This document shows, piece after piece, positions 36,177-45,038 of a stretch of 64,000 nt of DNA (position 1 is its first letter; the number at the start of each line of letters is the position of its first letter). The DNA is from Pseudomonadota bacterium (GTDB taxonomy: Bacteria; Pseudomonadota; Alphaproteobacteria; Rhodobacterales; Rhodobacteraceae). Location: NCBI GenBank assembly GCA_963205235.1, contig CAUJIP010000012.1:1-64000 (forward strand). The letters run 5' to 3'. A program made the position numbers and the translations under genes. The notes beneath the pieces were generated by a model. It did no database searches. It was not told the origin of the DNA and was given only the letters and a program-made list of their open reading frames with translations.

Positions 36177-36878
36177 TTAGGGTGCCCCCGGACTGTCGTC
36201 ATCCCCGTCTTCGCCTGCGCCACGGCGTTTCAGCTTGGCCGTCGCGTCGGCAAGCTTGGCCCGCATCCGGTTGCGGCGTTCCGACCGTTCATGCGCCGTC
36301 GCCGCCCGCGCCTTCTGATAGGCCGAAACCAGCGGGATCGTGACGTAATAGGCGATTGCACTCAGCACGAAACCCGGCGCAAGCGCCCCGATGAAGTAGG
36401 GGACATAGATTTCGTGCCAAAAGTCGATCAGCCCTTCCCAATGCGCCTCACGCGGGCCGAACATCGCAAGAAAATTGAACCACAGATCCTGACCGGCATT
36501 GGCAAAGGCGCTGCCGATGTATTCGGCGGTCAACGGTGCCTCGATCCCCATGATCCAGTGACCAAGGGTCATCGCCAGCACGGCAAAGAACGGGGTGGTG
36601 ACTGGATTGGTGTTGAACGTGGCCAACAGGGCCGCCAGCAGATTGCCCCGCGCCAGCCGGGCCGCAATCCAGGCCGCAACGAACTGCAAGCCCGGCAGCG
36701 GCAGGAACCCGACCAGCGAGCCGACAAAGACCCCCCGCGCCACGCGATGTGGGCTGTCGGGCACACGGCGCATGCGATGCACGACATAGCGGATCGCCCG
36801 CTTGAAGCCGCCGCGAGGATAGACCTGCTCGCGCAGCCAAGCGCCCCAGCCCAACGGATCCCTACGCCTGAAAACCAA
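36177..36878 (-). CDS. DUF2062 domain-containing membrane protein
   Basis: A 233-residue membrane protein. DUF2062 covers about residues 35-190, with the PHRVARGVFVGSLVGFLPLPG and FNTNPVTTPFF segments, and two or three membrane helices. The C-terminal tail is charged (KARAATAHERSERRNRMRAK, then acidic). The start is probably TTG at 36878, six bases after AGAGAGG. It lies 41 bp from rsh. Function is unknown. Confidence 0.8.
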   Translation of the reverse strand: MVFRRRDPLGWGAWLREQVYPRGGFKRAIRYVVHRMRRVPDSPHRVARGVFVGSLVGFLPLPGLQFVAAWIAARLARGNLLAALLATFNTNPVTTPFFAVLAMTLGHWIMGIEAPLTAEYIGSAFANAGQDLWFNFLAMFGPREAHWEGLIDFWHEIYVPYFIGALAPGFVLSAIAYYVTIPLVSAYQKARAATAHERSERRNRMRAKLADATAKLKRRGAGEDGDDDSPGAP

Positions 36879-36919
36879 AACTGCCTCTCTGCCCGACCCT
36901 GAGGGCCCGATTTCCAGCC

Positions 36920-39037
36920 TTACGGCCGTCTTGTCAAATCGCGATGACGCGAGATCTGCGCCACATCCGTTTCGGCCTCAAGCGCGGTCATGATCAGGTG
37001 CAGATGTTCAACGTCGCGCAGGTCCACGTCAATGATTAGCCGGAAGAAATCCGGTTTCCTGTCGGTGAACCGCAAGTCCGAGATATTGGCCTTCTGTTCC
37101 CCGATCAAGGTGCAGATGCGCCCCAGAACCCCGGCGTCGTTCGAAATGGTGATTTCCAGACTGACCGTGAAGACCGGCGCATGTCGGCCCGAATGCCAAT
37201 GCAGGTCCACCCAGCGCGAAGTCTGGTCCTCGAATTCCTCCAGCGCGGGGCAATCGATGGCATGCACGACCACGCCTTGCCCGCGATAGGTGATGCCGAC
37301 GATCCGTTCCCCCGGCACCGGCTGGCAGCATTGCGCACGCCGGAAGGTCTGGTCAGCCGTCAGCCCAACAACCGGGCGTTTGGCATCCACTTCTTCGGCC
37401 ACGGCCTGCGCCAGTTCGGGATACAGCGCCTCGACCACGCGACGGGCGGGGATTTCCGCCGAGCCAAGCCGGGCCAGAAGGTCGCTTTCATCTGAAAGCC
37501 CCAGCATCTTGGCCGCTGTCCGCAACGCCTTGTCGGTCGCCTTCTTGCCCACATGGTCAAAAGCCGCCCGCGCCAGTTCCTGCCCCAGCTTGACGAACCG
37601 GCCCTTGTCTTCCTCGCGCAAGCTGCGCCGGATCGCGGCCTTGGCGCGGCCCGTGGTGACAATGTCGATCCAGCTTGACTGCGGACGCTGGCCTTCGGCC
37701 GTGATGATCTCGATCGACTGGCCGTTCTTCAGCCGCGTCCACAGGGGCACCCGGATTCCGTCGATCTTGGCCGACACGCAAGAGTTCCCGATCCGAGTAT
37801 GGATCGCATAGGCGAAATCCAACGGCGTCGCCCCGCGCGGCATCTGGATCACGTCGCCCTTGGGTGTGAAGCAGAAGACCTGGTCGGAATACATCTCAAG
37901 CTTGACGTGTTCCAGAAACTCGTCCGTGTCCCCTTCGTCCAGCCGTTCGGTCATGCTGGCGATCCACTTCGCCGGATCGACCGCAAACGGGTTCACCGCC
38001 CGCACGCCCTCACGGTAGGACCAATGCGCCGCGACACCGGCTTCGGCGACCTCGTGCATTTCCCGCGTGCGGATCTGCACCTCGACCCGCTTGCCATCCC
38101 GCCCCGACACCGTCGTGTGGATCGACCGGTATCCGTTCGTCTTCGGCTGGCTGATATAGTCCTTGAACCGCCCCGGCACCGCCCGCCAGCGTTGATGGAT
38201 CACCCCCAGAATGCGATAGCAGTCCGCCACCGACCCGCAGATCACCCGGAACCCGTAGATGTCCGACAGATTGCTGAACGCAAGATCCTTTTCCTGCATC
38301 TTGCGCCAGATGCTGTAAGGCTTCTTCGCCCGACCGAACACATCCGCCTCGATCAGCGCCTTTTCCAGCTCGTGCCGGATATCGCCGGTGATCTTGTGGA
38401 CCACATCCCCGGTTTCCCGCTGCAAGGTCAGGAACCGCCGCATGATCGAATTGCGCGCCTCGGGGTTCAGGACCTTGAAGGACAGATCCTCCAACTCTTC
38501 CCGCATCCACTGCATGCCCATACGGCCAGCAAGCGGGGCGAATATCTCCATCGTCTCTCGGGCTTTCTGCGCCTGCTTTTCCACGCTCATCGATTTGATG
38601 GTGCGCATGTTATGCAGACGGTCGCCCAGCTTGACCAGGATCACCCGCAGGTCCTTGGACATCGCCATGAACAGCTTGCGAAAATTCTCGGCCTGCTGGC
38701 TTTCGGTGTTCGACAGCTGCAGATTGGTCAGCTTGGTGACCCCATCGACCAGCTCGGCCACCTCTTCCCCGAACAGGCCCGACACTTCGGCATAGGTCGA
38801 CCGCGTGTCTTCGATCGTGTCGTGCAAAAGCGCCGTCACGATCGTCGCGTCATCCAGCCGTTGTTCGGTCAGGATCGCGGCGACGGCAACGGGATGGGTG
38901 AAATAGGGCTCGCCCGATTTCCGCATCTGGCCGTCATGCATCTTGAACCCATAGGCATAGGCCTTGCGGATCAGCTCTGCATTGCAACGCGGGTTATAGT
39001 TGCGAACCAGGGCGATGAGGTCTTCGACGTCGATCAT
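36920..39037 (-). CDS. rsh: Bifunctional (p)ppGpp synthetase/hydrolase
   Basis: A 705-residue RelA/SpoT homologue. The order is an HD hydrolase domain (about 25-190, FTHPVAVAA and LLHDTIEDT), a synthetase domain (about 240-355, YRSIHTTVSG and EVQIRTREMHE), TGS (about 380-445, VFCFTPKGDVIQMPRGATP), a helical region, and C-terminal ACT (about 625-700). Both active sites look intact, as expected for the single Rsh of alphaproteobacteria. It makes and degrades the starvation alarmone. ATG at 39037 is taken as the start; GTG lies one codon before. It sits 28 bp after rpoZ. Confidence 0.95.
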   Translation of the reverse strand: MIDVEDLIALVRNYNPRCNAELIRKAYAYGFKMHDGQMRKSGEPYFTHPVAVAAILTEQRLDDATIVTALLHDTIEDTRSTYAEVSGLFGEEVAELVDGVTKLTNLQLSNTESQQAENFRKLFMAMSKDLRVILVKLGDRLHNMRTIKSMSVEKQAQKARETMEIFAPLAGRMGMQWMREELEDLSFKVLNPEARNSIMRRFLTLQRETGDVVHKITGDIRHELEKALIEADVFGRAKKPYSIWRKMQEKDLAFSNLSDIYGFRVICGSVADCYRILGVIHQRWRAVPGRFKDYISQPKTNGYRSIHTTVSGRDGKRVEVQIRTREMHEVAEAGVAAHWSYREGVRAVNPFAVDPAKWIASMTERLDEGDTDEFLEHVKLEMYSDQVFCFTPKGDVIQMPRGATPLDFAYAIHTRIGNSCVSAKIDGIRVPLWTRLKNGQSIEIITAEGQRPQSSWIDIVTTGRAKAAIRRSLREEDKGRFVKLGQELARAAFDHVGKKATDKALRTAAKMLGLSDESDLLARLGSAEIPARRVVEALYPELAQAVAEEVDAKRPVVGLTADQTFRRAQCCQPVPGERIVGITYRGQGVVVHAIDCPALEEFEDQTSRWVDLHWHSGRHAPVFTVSLEITISNDAGVLGRICTLIGEQKANISDLRFTDRKPDFFRLIIDVDLRDVEHLHLIMTALEAETDVAQISRHRDLTRRP

Positions 39038-39065
39038 CACCGCCCCGCTTCGGGCCCTTCAGCCC

Positions 39066-39419
39066 TTAAAGTTCGCCCTGCGCTTCCATCAAGGCGCGCA
39101 GCAGCTTTTCTTCCGACATGTCGTCGACCATCGGACGATCCATATCGCCGCCCATCAGAAGCGCCATCTGGTCTTCTTCGGGCTCGTCAACCTCGATCTG
39201 GGTCTGGTGGCTTTCGATCATCCGCTCGCGCAGGACATCGGCACCCTGGGTTTCGTCGGCGATTTCGCGCAGCGCCACGACCGGGTTCTTGTCGTTGTCC
39301 CGATCAATCGACAGGGGCGACCCCGACTGAATCTCGCGCGCACGGTGGGCGGCAAGCATCACCAGCTCGAACCGGTTCGGGACTTTGTCAACGCAATCTT
39401 CGACCGTGACGCGGGCCAT
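39066..39419 (-). CDS. rpoZ: RNA polymerase omega subunit
   Basis: A 117-residue omega subunit: [29 protein letters not shown] at the start, then [10 protein letters not shown] near 47-56, with the long acidic C-terminal tail usual in alphaproteobacteria ([14 protein letters not shown]). It helps assemble RNA polymerase and forms part of a ppGpp site with beta', so its pairing with rsh is meaningful. The start at 39419 was chosen over an in-frame ATG 12 bp upstream. A strong promoter lies about 35 bp upstream. Confidence 0.93.
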   Translation of the reverse strand: MARVTVEDCVDKVPNRFELVMLAAHRAREIQSGSPLSIDRDNDKNPVVALREIADETQGADVLRERMIESHQTQIEVDEPEEDQMALLMGGDMDRPMVDDMSEEKLLRALMEAQGEL

Positions 39420-39456
39420 GGGACACTCCAATCGCCAAGTTTCGCTGGAAGTGGCC

Positions 39457-39485
39457 TATTTATGCGGGTCAGTCCAGCTTGACAA
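39457..39485 (-). promoter_or_regulatory. sigma-70-type promoter of rpoZ-rsh
   Basis: Reading leftward: TTGTCA at 39485-39480, a 17-bp spacer, then TAAATA at 39462-39457. The expected start point is near 39450, giving a leader of about 30 nt before rpoZ. This is the clearest promoter in the window and could feed the whole rpoZ-to-recO series. Confidence 0.65.
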
Positions 39486-39503
39486 GCGCTGAATCGGCAA
39501 AAA

Positions 39504-40094
39504 TCACAAGGGTTTCATCAAGGGTTTCATCGCGTCACGATCCGCCATCGGCAGGGCGGCAAGCATCTGGCGCACCGATTGCCCAAGGCGCGGATGCACC
39601 CAATCGGGGGCAACATCGGCCAATGGCACCAGCACAAAGGCCCGATCCTGCATCCGGGGATGCGGCAGGATCAGCCCCGACGGGGCCTCACGCGCCTGGG
39701 CCTCGGGCGACAGATTGCGCCAAAGATCCTGCGTCGCGGCGTCCGGCAGAACCGAATCACCCACAGCCAGAAGATCGATGTCCAGCGTCCGCATCCCCCA
39801 GCGTTGCAGCCGTTCGCGACCGAACCGCGCCTCGACAGCGTGCAAACGCGCCAGAACTGACGCAGCGTCAAGATTTTCCGGGATTTCAACGACCGCAGCG
39901 GCGTTGACATAGTCGGGGCCCGCCCCGACCGGAAAGCACGGCGTCGAAAAAAGCCTGCTAAACGATTGTATGCCAAAGCCTTCGTCAACAAGCGCCTGAC
40001 GCGCGCGTTCAAGCGTGGTTTCGGGGGCGGCGCCCTCGAATGGCAAGTTTGCGCCAAGCGCGATCAACGCATACGCGGTTTTCCCCTGCTGCAA
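39504..40094 (-). CDS. folK: 2-amino-4-hydroxy-6-hydroxymethyldihydropteridine pyrophosphokinase
   Basis: A 196-residue HPPK of folate synthesis, moving pyrophosphate from ATP to the pterin alcohol. LIALGANLPF at residues 10-19, the RLFSTPCFPVG loop near 47-57 and the signature GMRTLDIDLLAVGD near 99-112 are present. The start is probably TTG at 40094, seven bases after GAGGA. A perfect 12-bp tandem duplication (39508-39531) makes the C-terminus end MKPLMKPL. Confidence 0.92.
   Translation of the reverse strand: MQQGKTAYALIALGANLPFEGAAPETTLERARQALVDEGFGIQSFSRLFSTPCFPVGAGPDYVNAAAVVEIPENLDAASVLARLHAVEARFGRERLQRWGMRTLDIDLLAVGDSVLPDAATQDLWRNLSPEAQAREAPSGLILPHPRMQDRAFVLVPLADVAPDWVHPRLGQSVRQMLAALPMADRDAMKPLMKPL
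39508..39531. repeat. 12-bp tandem duplication at the 3' end of folK
   Basis: AAGGGTTTCATC occurs twice in direct succession (39508-39519 and 39520-39531), adding four residues to FolK in frame. It is a recent slippage-type event, judging by the perfect identity. Confidence 0.8.
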
Positions 40095-40229
40095 CGCAAA
40101 TTCCTCATAGGTTACTTGAAGGAAGCCCCAACTGGCTGCTAGTAAAGGGCCATTGGTTGCCGGAATTCAGCCAAGGCCTTTGGTAATTTCACCTCATGCC
40201 TTCGCGCGGCGACTGTGAGGGGACACAAT

Positions 40230-40805
40230 ATGTTTTACAAGGACGAACGGCTGGCGCTGTTCATCGATGGCTCTAACCTGTATGCCGCAGCCAAAGCGCT
40301 TGGGTTCGACATCGACTACAAGCTTCTGCGGGTGGAATTCCTGCGTCGCGGCAAACTTCTGCGCGCATTCTACTATACCGCCCTGCTGGAGAACGACGAC
40401 TACTCGCCGATCCGTCCGCTGGTCGACTGGCTGCACTACAACGGCTTTACCATGCGCACGAAACCCGCGAAGGAATACACCGACAGCCAGGGTCGGCGTA
40501 AGGTCAAAGGCAACATGGACATCGAGCTTTGCGTCGATGCCATGGAACTGGCGAACCGCGTCGATCACGTCGTCCTTTTCTCGGGCGACGGCGACTTCCG
40601 CCCGCTGGTGGAAAGCCTGCAGCGTCAAGGCGTTCGCGTCTCGGTCGTCTCGACCATCCGCTCGCAACCGCCGATGATCGCCGACGAACTGCGTCGCCAG
40701 GCCGACAACTTCATCGAGTTGGACGAACTGCGCGAAGTCATCGGCCGCCCGCCCCGCGAACCACGTCCGATGACGGGCGACGAGGCTACGGTCGAGGCGA
40801 AGTGA
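40230..40805 (+). CDS. NYN domain protein (LabA/DUF88 type)
   Basis: A 191-residue PIN-like protein. Conserved acidic residues are in LFIDGSNLY (Asp12), KGNMDIELCVDAM (near 97-109) and LFSGDGDFRPLV (near 121-132), the usual metal site of NYN ribonucleases. It probably cuts or binds RNA; LabA-type members have regulatory roles. The start at 40230 follows GAGGGG. It is divergent from folK and 40 bp upstream of the YqaA gene. Confidence 0.85.
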   Translation: MFYKDERLALFIDGSNLYAAAKALGFDIDYKLLRVEFLRRGKLLRAFYYTALLENDDYSPIRPLVDWLHYNGFTMRTKPAKEYTDSQGRRKVKGNMDIELCVDAMELANRVDHVVLFSGDGDFRPLVESLQRQGVRVSVVSTIRSQPPMIADELRRQADNFIELDELREVIGRPPREPRPMTGDEATVEAK

Positions 40806-40819
40806 ACCTTGTTTCTGAC

Positions 40820-40864
40820 GTGACCGTGGCCTTTGGGTCGCGGTCATGATCGCCCTTGCGGGCC
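40820..40864 (+). terminator. Terminator-like hairpins overlapping the yqaA-type start codon
   Basis: An 11-bp RNA stem with two G-U pairs (TGACCGTGGCC...GGTCGCGGTCA, loop TTTG) lies just before and over the ATG at 40846. It is followed by GCCC-TTGC-GGGC and CTTTTTCTT. Both may attenuate read-through from the NYN gene and hide the downstream start codon. Confidence 0.45.
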
Positions 40865-41274
40865 TTTTTCTTGCGGCCTTTCTGGCCGCGACCCCCCTTC
40901 CGCTCAACTCCGAACTTGCCTTCCTTGGCCTGCAAGCCGCGGGTTGGGGTCTGGGCCCGCTGCTTGCGGTCGCCTCCATCGGCAACACGCTCGGCTCTTG
41001 CGTCACCTACGGGCTTGGCCGTTGGCTGGGCGACCGGCGTGACCATCGATGGTTCCCCCTCAAACCCGACCAGATGGCCAAGGCCGAGGGTTGGTTCAAC
41101 CGATGGGGCCTTTGGCTTTTGCTTCTGTCATGGGCACCGATGGGCGACATCATCGTTGCCATGGCAGGCGTTCTGCGTGTCCCGGTGCCGGTGTTTGTGA
41201 TCCTTGTCGCGATTGCCAAAACGGGCCGATACATCGCGCTTGGTTGGCTTGGGGCGGTTGCATTCGGGGGATAA
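40846..41274 (+). CDS. YqaA family (SNARE-associated/DedA-like) membrane protein
   Basis: A 142-residue membrane protein with about four hydrophobic segments. PLPLNSELAFLGLQAAGWG near the start and the GNTLGSCVTYGLGRWLG segment near 45-62 are typical of the YqaA branch of DedA proteins, which are thought to move lipids across the inner membrane. The start codon lies within a hairpin. Confidence 0.82.
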   Translation: MIALAGLFLAAFLAATPLPLNSELAFLGLQAAGWGLGPLLAVASIGNTLGSCVTYGLGRWLGDRRDHRWFPLKPDQMAKAEGWFNRWGLWLLLLSWAPMGDIIVAMAGVLRVPVPVFVILVAIAKTGRYIALGWLGAVAFGG

Positions 41275-41431
41275 TGGCCCCTGTTAAGATGTTAAGAAAT
41301 GGTAAACAGAAATATTTAACAGTCTGATATTTCAAGATAATCAAATTCTGTCCAGCGTGGACACTCTGCCCCGCTGGACGCGGGACCCGGCAGGCCCTAC
41401 ATCTGATCCGACACCCCAAGGGACCCGCCCG
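41275..41431. promoter_or_regulatory. ispH upstream region with AT-rich tract and palindrome
   Basis: 41284-41335 is strongly AT-rich, with GTTAAG repeated 8 bp apart and further GTAAAC/TTTAAC elements. 41349-41363 is the perfect palindrome TGTCCA-GCG-TGGACA, shared with 705-719. It presumably controls ispH and the genes after it. Confidence 0.45.
41349..41363. promoter_or_regulatory. Palindrome TGTCCA-GCG-TGGACA upstream of ispH
   Basis: A perfect inverted repeat with 6-bp arms, 69 bp before the ispH start. It is one of two copies in the window (the other is at 705-719). The regulator is unknown. Confidence 0.45.
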
Positions 41432-42388
41432 ATGCCCGACCTTCCCCACCTAACGATCCACCTCGCCGCCCCCCGGGGGTTCTGTGCCGGGGTGGACCGC
41501 GCCATCAAGATCGTCGAGCTGGCCATCGAAAAGTGGGGTGCGCCCGTCTTTGTCCGGCACGAGATCGTCCATAATAAATTCGTGGTCGACGCCCTGCGGG
41601 CCAAGGGGGCCGTCTTCGTGGAAGAGCTCTCCGAATGCCCGGACGACCGCCCCGTCGTCTTTTCCGCCCATGGTGTGCCGAAATCGGTGCCTGCCGAGGC
41701 GACGCACCGCCAGATGATCGCTGTCGACGCGACCTGCCCCCTCGTCACCAAGGTCCACAACGAGGCCGCCCGCCATCACGAAGCCGGGGTCCAGATGATC
41801 TACATCGGCCACGCAGGCCATGCGGAAACGGTCGGCACGATGGGACAGCTTCCGCCGGGTGAGGTTCTGCTGGTCGAGACCGTCACTGATGTCGCCGCCC
41901 TGCAGGTCCGCGACCCGGCCAAGCTGGCCTTTATCACCCAGACCACCCTTTCCGTCGATGACACCGCAGAAATCGCCGCCGCCCTTCAGGCCCGTTTCCC
42001 CCTGATCCTCGCCCCCGCCCATGACGACATCTGCTATGCGACCACCAACCGGCAAGCCGCAGTCAAGGCGATGGCCCCGCAGATTCAGGCCCTGCTCGTC
42101 ATCGGCGCCCCCAACTCGTCAAATTCCAAACGTCTGGTCGAGGTCGGTCAGGCGGCGGGCTGCAGCTATTCCATGCTGATCCAGCGCGCCGCTGACATCG
42201 ATTGGCGGGCCCTGCAGGGTGCCGCTTCCATCGGCCTGACCGCCGGGGCCAGCGCGCCGGAAATTCTGGTCACCGAAGTCCTCGACGCCTTCCGTGCCCG
42301 CTATTCGGTCTCTGTGGTGCAGGTCGAAACCGCCGTCGAGGATATCGAGTTCAAGGTTCCCCGCATTCTTCGTGAGAAAGTCGCCTGA
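41432..42388 (+). CDS. ispH: 4-hydroxy-3-methylbut-2-enyl diphosphate reductase
   Basis: A 318-residue [4Fe-4S] enzyme that makes IPP and DMAPP from HMBPP at the end of the MEP isoprenoid pathway. The three cluster cysteines are readable: Cys18 in [10 protein letters not shown], the one in [11 protein letters not shown] and the one in [21 protein letters not shown] near 231 and the catalytic Glu in the [12 protein letters not shown] region are present. The start at 41432 (MPDLPHL) gives the normal family N-terminus. It overlaps none of its neighbours but abuts the next gene. Confidence 0.94.
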   Translation: MPDLPHLTIHLAAPRGFCAGVDRAIKIVELAIEKWGAPVFVRHEIVHNKFVVDALRAKGAVFVEELSECPDDRPVVFSAHGVPKSVPAEATHRQMIAVDATCPLVTKVHNEAARHHEAGVQMIYIGHAGHAETVGTMGQLPPGEVLLVETVTDVAALQVRDPAKLAFITQTTLSVDDTAEIAAALQARFPLILAPAHDDICYATTNRQAAVKAMAPQIQALLVIGAPNSSNSKRLVEVGQAAGCSYSMLIQRAADIDWRALQGAASIGLTAGASAPEILVTEVLDAFRARYSVSVVQVETAVEDIEFKVPRILREKVA

Positions 42389-42862
42389 ATGAAACCGATC
42401 CTGATGGCCGGGCTGCTTGCCCTTGCCCCGCTTGCATCCCTCGCCGACGAAAGCCCCATTTTTGCCACCTACGGCACCAGCAACGGCAGCCTGCCACCCG
42501 AGTTCGCCTGGGACAACGACGTCACCATCCACGAAGACGGCAAGATCGAGATCCGGCACTGCACGGGATATGAGACCGAAGGTCCGGGCTGCAAGACCCG
42601 CAAGGGCAAGGTGACGGAGGAGGACATTGCCGCGATCCGGGTCGCAGCCCTTGCCAGCGACCTTGCCGAAAAGCCGGCGACACGAAGCCCCGATCCGATG
42701 GTGGGCGGCGGCGGGGACTGGGGGGCCGTGTTCATCGACGGGCAGGAATACAAGCTTCTGTGGGACACGATCCCCGAAGATGCCGACCGGGTCGAAGCAG
42801 TCAAGGCCGCGATCCGGGCCGCGATCCCGCCGAAGTTCGAAAGCTTCATGCACCCCGACTGA
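42389..42862 (+). CDS. Exported protein of unknown family, first of a tandem pair
   Basis: A 157-residue protein with a signal peptide (LMAGLLALAPLASLADE). The mature part has a PEFAWDNDVTIHEDG segment and the motif CTGYETEGPGCKTR near 53-66, whose two Cys may pair. It is a paralogue of the gene at 42978. It starts directly after the ispH stop codon, so the two are co-transcribed. I recognise no domain. Confidence 0.75.
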   Translation: MKPILMAGLLALAPLASLADESPIFATYGTSNGSLPPEFAWDNDVTIHEDGKIEIRHCTGYETEGPGCKTRKGKVTEEDIAAIRVAALASDLAEKPATRSPDPMVGGGGDWGAVFIDGQEYKLLWDTIPEDADRVEAVKAAIRAAIPPKFESFMHPD

Positions 42863-42977
42863 TCTGGCCACTGGCCTTTGAACGCGCCCCCGGCTAGACC
42901 CGGCCTTGAGGGGCGGCAGAAGGTTCCGGCCTCCCCCTACTGATCGGCCACGCGCCCCCAAAGAGTGCCTCTTGCAA

Positions 42978-43460
42978 ATGAAACAGCTTCTTCTTGCCCT
43001 TCCCTTGGCCCTTTTCCCGCTGGCCGCCTCTGCTCAGGATGCCGCGATACTGGCCCAGTACTGGACCGACAGCGGCAGCGTTTCGCCGGAATATGCCTGG
43101 GAGACCACGGTCACCATCCTGGAAGACGGCTCGCTTTCCCTGAAATACTGCACCGGCTATTCGACCGAGGGTCCGGACTGCCGGACCCGTAGCGCCAAGG
43201 TGTCTGACGACCAGCTTGAGGCCATCCGTGCGGCTGCGCTTGAAAGTGGGCTCAAGGATACGCCAGCCAAGGAATTGTCGGACGACATGATCCCGATTGG
43301 TGGCTCCGCTACCGGCGGCAGGGTCGTGGTCGACGGGCAAGAGGTGGATCTTCTGTCCTTCCCGACGGAAGAGGATTCCCCCCGCGTCGCAAAGGTGTTG
43401 CAGGCCATCCACGACGCCATTCCCGACCGTCTGCGGCGCAAGTTCATGGACGAATCCTGA
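42978..43460 (+). CDS. Exported protein of unknown family, second of a tandem pair
   Basis: A 160-residue protein with a signal peptide (LLLALPLALFPLAASAQD). It shares with its upstream neighbour PEYAWETTVTILEDG, CTGYSTEGPDCRTR and a C-terminal IHDAIPDRL segment matching AIRAAIPPKF. The start at 42978 was chosen because it begins the signal peptide. Function is unknown; periplasmic location is inferred. Confidence 0.75.
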   Translation: MKQLLLALPLALFPLAASAQDAAILAQYWTDSGSVSPEYAWETTVTILEDGSLSLKYCTGYSTEGPDCRTRSAKVSDDQLEAIRAAALESGLKDTPAKELSDDMIPIGGSATGGRVVVDGQEVDLLSFPTEEDSPRVAKVLQAIHDAIPDRLRRKFMDES

Positions 43461-43474
43461 GACTGGGGACCTGC

Positions 43475-43942
43475 ATGTCACCTGAAACAGTGCACCGCCG
43501 CACTATTCCGCCAGCCGCGCTTGGCCTTGGGATTGCCGGGCTGATCCCGTTCCTGTGGTCGGCAGCGACCCATCTTTCGCTTGGCCTTGCGGGCTGGGCC
43601 GGGGAGTATCTGTCGCCGATGTTTCTGGGTGCCTATGTCGGGCTGACCTATGGCACGCTGATCCTTGCCTTCATGGCGGGTGCGCTTTGGGGGCTTGCCG
43701 CCCGCGCCGACGGGCCCGCGATCAGCTATGGGCTGGCGGTGATCCCCGCGCTTTGGGCCTTTGTCATGGTCAGTGACGCCTCGACCACCTCATCTATCTA
43801 TCTGATTGGCGGGTTTCTGGGCCTGTTGATGCTGGACGCAAGTTTTGCCGCCCAAGGCATTGCCCCCGGCTGGTGGATGCGGCTGCGGGTGCCGCTGACG
43901 CTGGTCGCCACGGCTTGCCTTGCCGTCCCCATGCTGGCCTGA
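43475..43942 (+). CDS. DUF3429-like membrane protein
   Basis: A 155-residue protein with about five hydrophobic segments. [19 protein letters not shown] at the start, [18 protein letters not shown] near 60-76 and the short C-terminal helix fit DUF3429. Function is unknown. It lies 14 bp after the exported pair and two bases before rnhA. Confidence 0.75.
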   Translation: MSPETVHRRTIPPAALGLGIAGLIPFLWSAATHLSLGLAGWAGEYLSPMFLGAYVGLTYGTLILAFMAGALWGLAARADGPAISYGLAVIPALWAFVMVSDASTTSSIYLIGGFLGLLMLDASFAAQGIAPGWWMRLRVPLTLVATACLAVPMLA

Positions 43943-43944
43943 CG

Positions 43945-44403
43945 ATGGCCGAACTGTTCGCCTATACGGACGGTGCCTGTTCCGGGAACCCCGGTCCCGG
44001 CGGCTGGGGTGTCCTGATGATCGCCCGCGAAGGGGGCGCGGTGATCAAGGAACGGACACTGCAGGGTGGCGAGCCGCTGACCACCAACAACCGGATGGAG
44101 CTGCTTGCCGCAATCTCGGCGCTTGAGGCGCTTTCGCGGCCATCGGAACTGACCATCGTCACCGACAGCGCCTATGTGAAGAATGGCATCACCGAATGGA
44201 TTGCGGGCTGGAAGCGCAAGAACTGGCGCACCGCCGGGGGAAGCCCTGTCAAGAATGTCGAGCTTTGGCAAAGGCTTGAGGCCGCCGCCGCCCGGCATCA
44301 GGTAACCTGGCGCTGGATCAAGGGCCATGCCGGGCATGCCGAGAATGAACGCGCCGACGAGTTGGCCCGCGCCGGAATGGCCCCGTTCAAGGCCCCGGCA
44401 TGA
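43945..44403 (+). CDS. rnhA: Ribonuclease HI
   Basis: A 152-residue RNase H with the full DEDD set: Asp9 in [11 protein letters not shown], Glu52 in NNRMELLAA, Asp74 in VTDSAYV, and the last Asp in ENERADELA. The WIKGHAGH handle region is present. It removes RNA from RNA-DNA hybrids. ATG at 43945 was chosen over the longer frame. It overlaps the next gene by 4 bp. Confidence 0.95.
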   Translation: MAELFAYTDGACSGNPGPGGWGVLMIAREGGAVIKERTLQGGEPLTTNNRMELLAAISALEALSRPSELTIVTDSAYVKNGITEWIAGWKRKNWRTAGGSPVKNVELWQRLEAAAARHQVTWRWIKGHAGHAENERADELARAGMAPFKAPA

Positions 44404-45035
44404 CGCTGCTTGACGCCCTTGACTATGCGTCGGTGCTGGTCTTCGCGTTGACCGGGGCGCTGGCGGCAAGCCGGTCGCAGCTTGATGTCGTAGGCTTCAT
44501 CTTCATCGCCTGCCTGACCGCCGTGGGCGGCGGCACCCTGCGGGATGCGATCCTGAACCGCGAGGTGTTCTGGGTCGCCGATCCCTTGACTTTGGGCGTC
44601 GCCACCGTTGCTGCGGTTCTGGTGTTCTTCACCGCGCATCTTCTGGAAAGCCGCTATCGCGCGCTTCTGTGGTTTGACGCGGCGGCACTTGCCGTGGCTG
44701 TCCCGGCCGGGGTGGCCGTGGCGCTGGCTGAAGCCCAGGCCCCGCCCATCGTCCTGGTCATGGGGATGATCACCGGCTGCATGGGTGGCATGCTGCGTGA
44801 CGTGGTCTGCAACGAAGTCCCGCTTGTCCTGAAACAGGGGGAACTTTACGCAACCTGCGCGCTTGCCGGGTCGCTGGGGGCGGTTCTGGCACGTGGTATG
44901 GGTCTGGGCGAGGGGCTGTCGCTGCTGATCTGCGCGGCGCTGGTCTTCACCCTGCGCGCTGGAAGCATCGCGCTTGGCTGGCGCCTGCCGGTCTACAAGT
45001 CACAGCCCCCCAGTCCGGGTGCGCCAAAGCGGTGA
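44400..45035 (+). CDS. TRIC/UPF0126 family membrane protein (YadS-like)
   Basis: A 211-residue protein with two copies of the UPF0126 repeat and about seven membrane segments. [21 protein letters not shown] near 33-53 and its counterpart [21 protein letters not shown] near 121-141 hold the conserved GGG/GGxLRD motifs. Bacterial TRIC proteins are trimeric cation channels. It is coupled to rnhA by an ATGA overlap. Confidence 0.85.
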   Translation: MTLLDALDYASVLVFALTGALAASRSQLDVVGFIFIACLTAVGGGTLRDAILNREVFWVADPLTLGVATVAAVLVFFTAHLLESRYRALLWFDAAALAVAVPAGVAVALAEAQAPPIVLVMGMITGCMGGMLRDVVCNEVPLVLKQGELYATCALAGSLGAVLARGMGLGEGLSLLICAALVFTLRAGSIALGWRLPVYKSQPPSPGAPKR

Positions 45036-45038
45036 CGC

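Noticed and set aside
40801-40845. Small RNA gene between the NYN and YqaA genes
   Set aside because: The stems are better explained as a terminator or attenuator; the 40-bp gap is too short for an independent sRNA with its own promoter.
41284-41320. CtrA binding sites before ispH
   Set aside because: TTAA elements are present, but the spacing is 4 bp rather than the 7 bp of the TTAA-N7-TTAA consensus.
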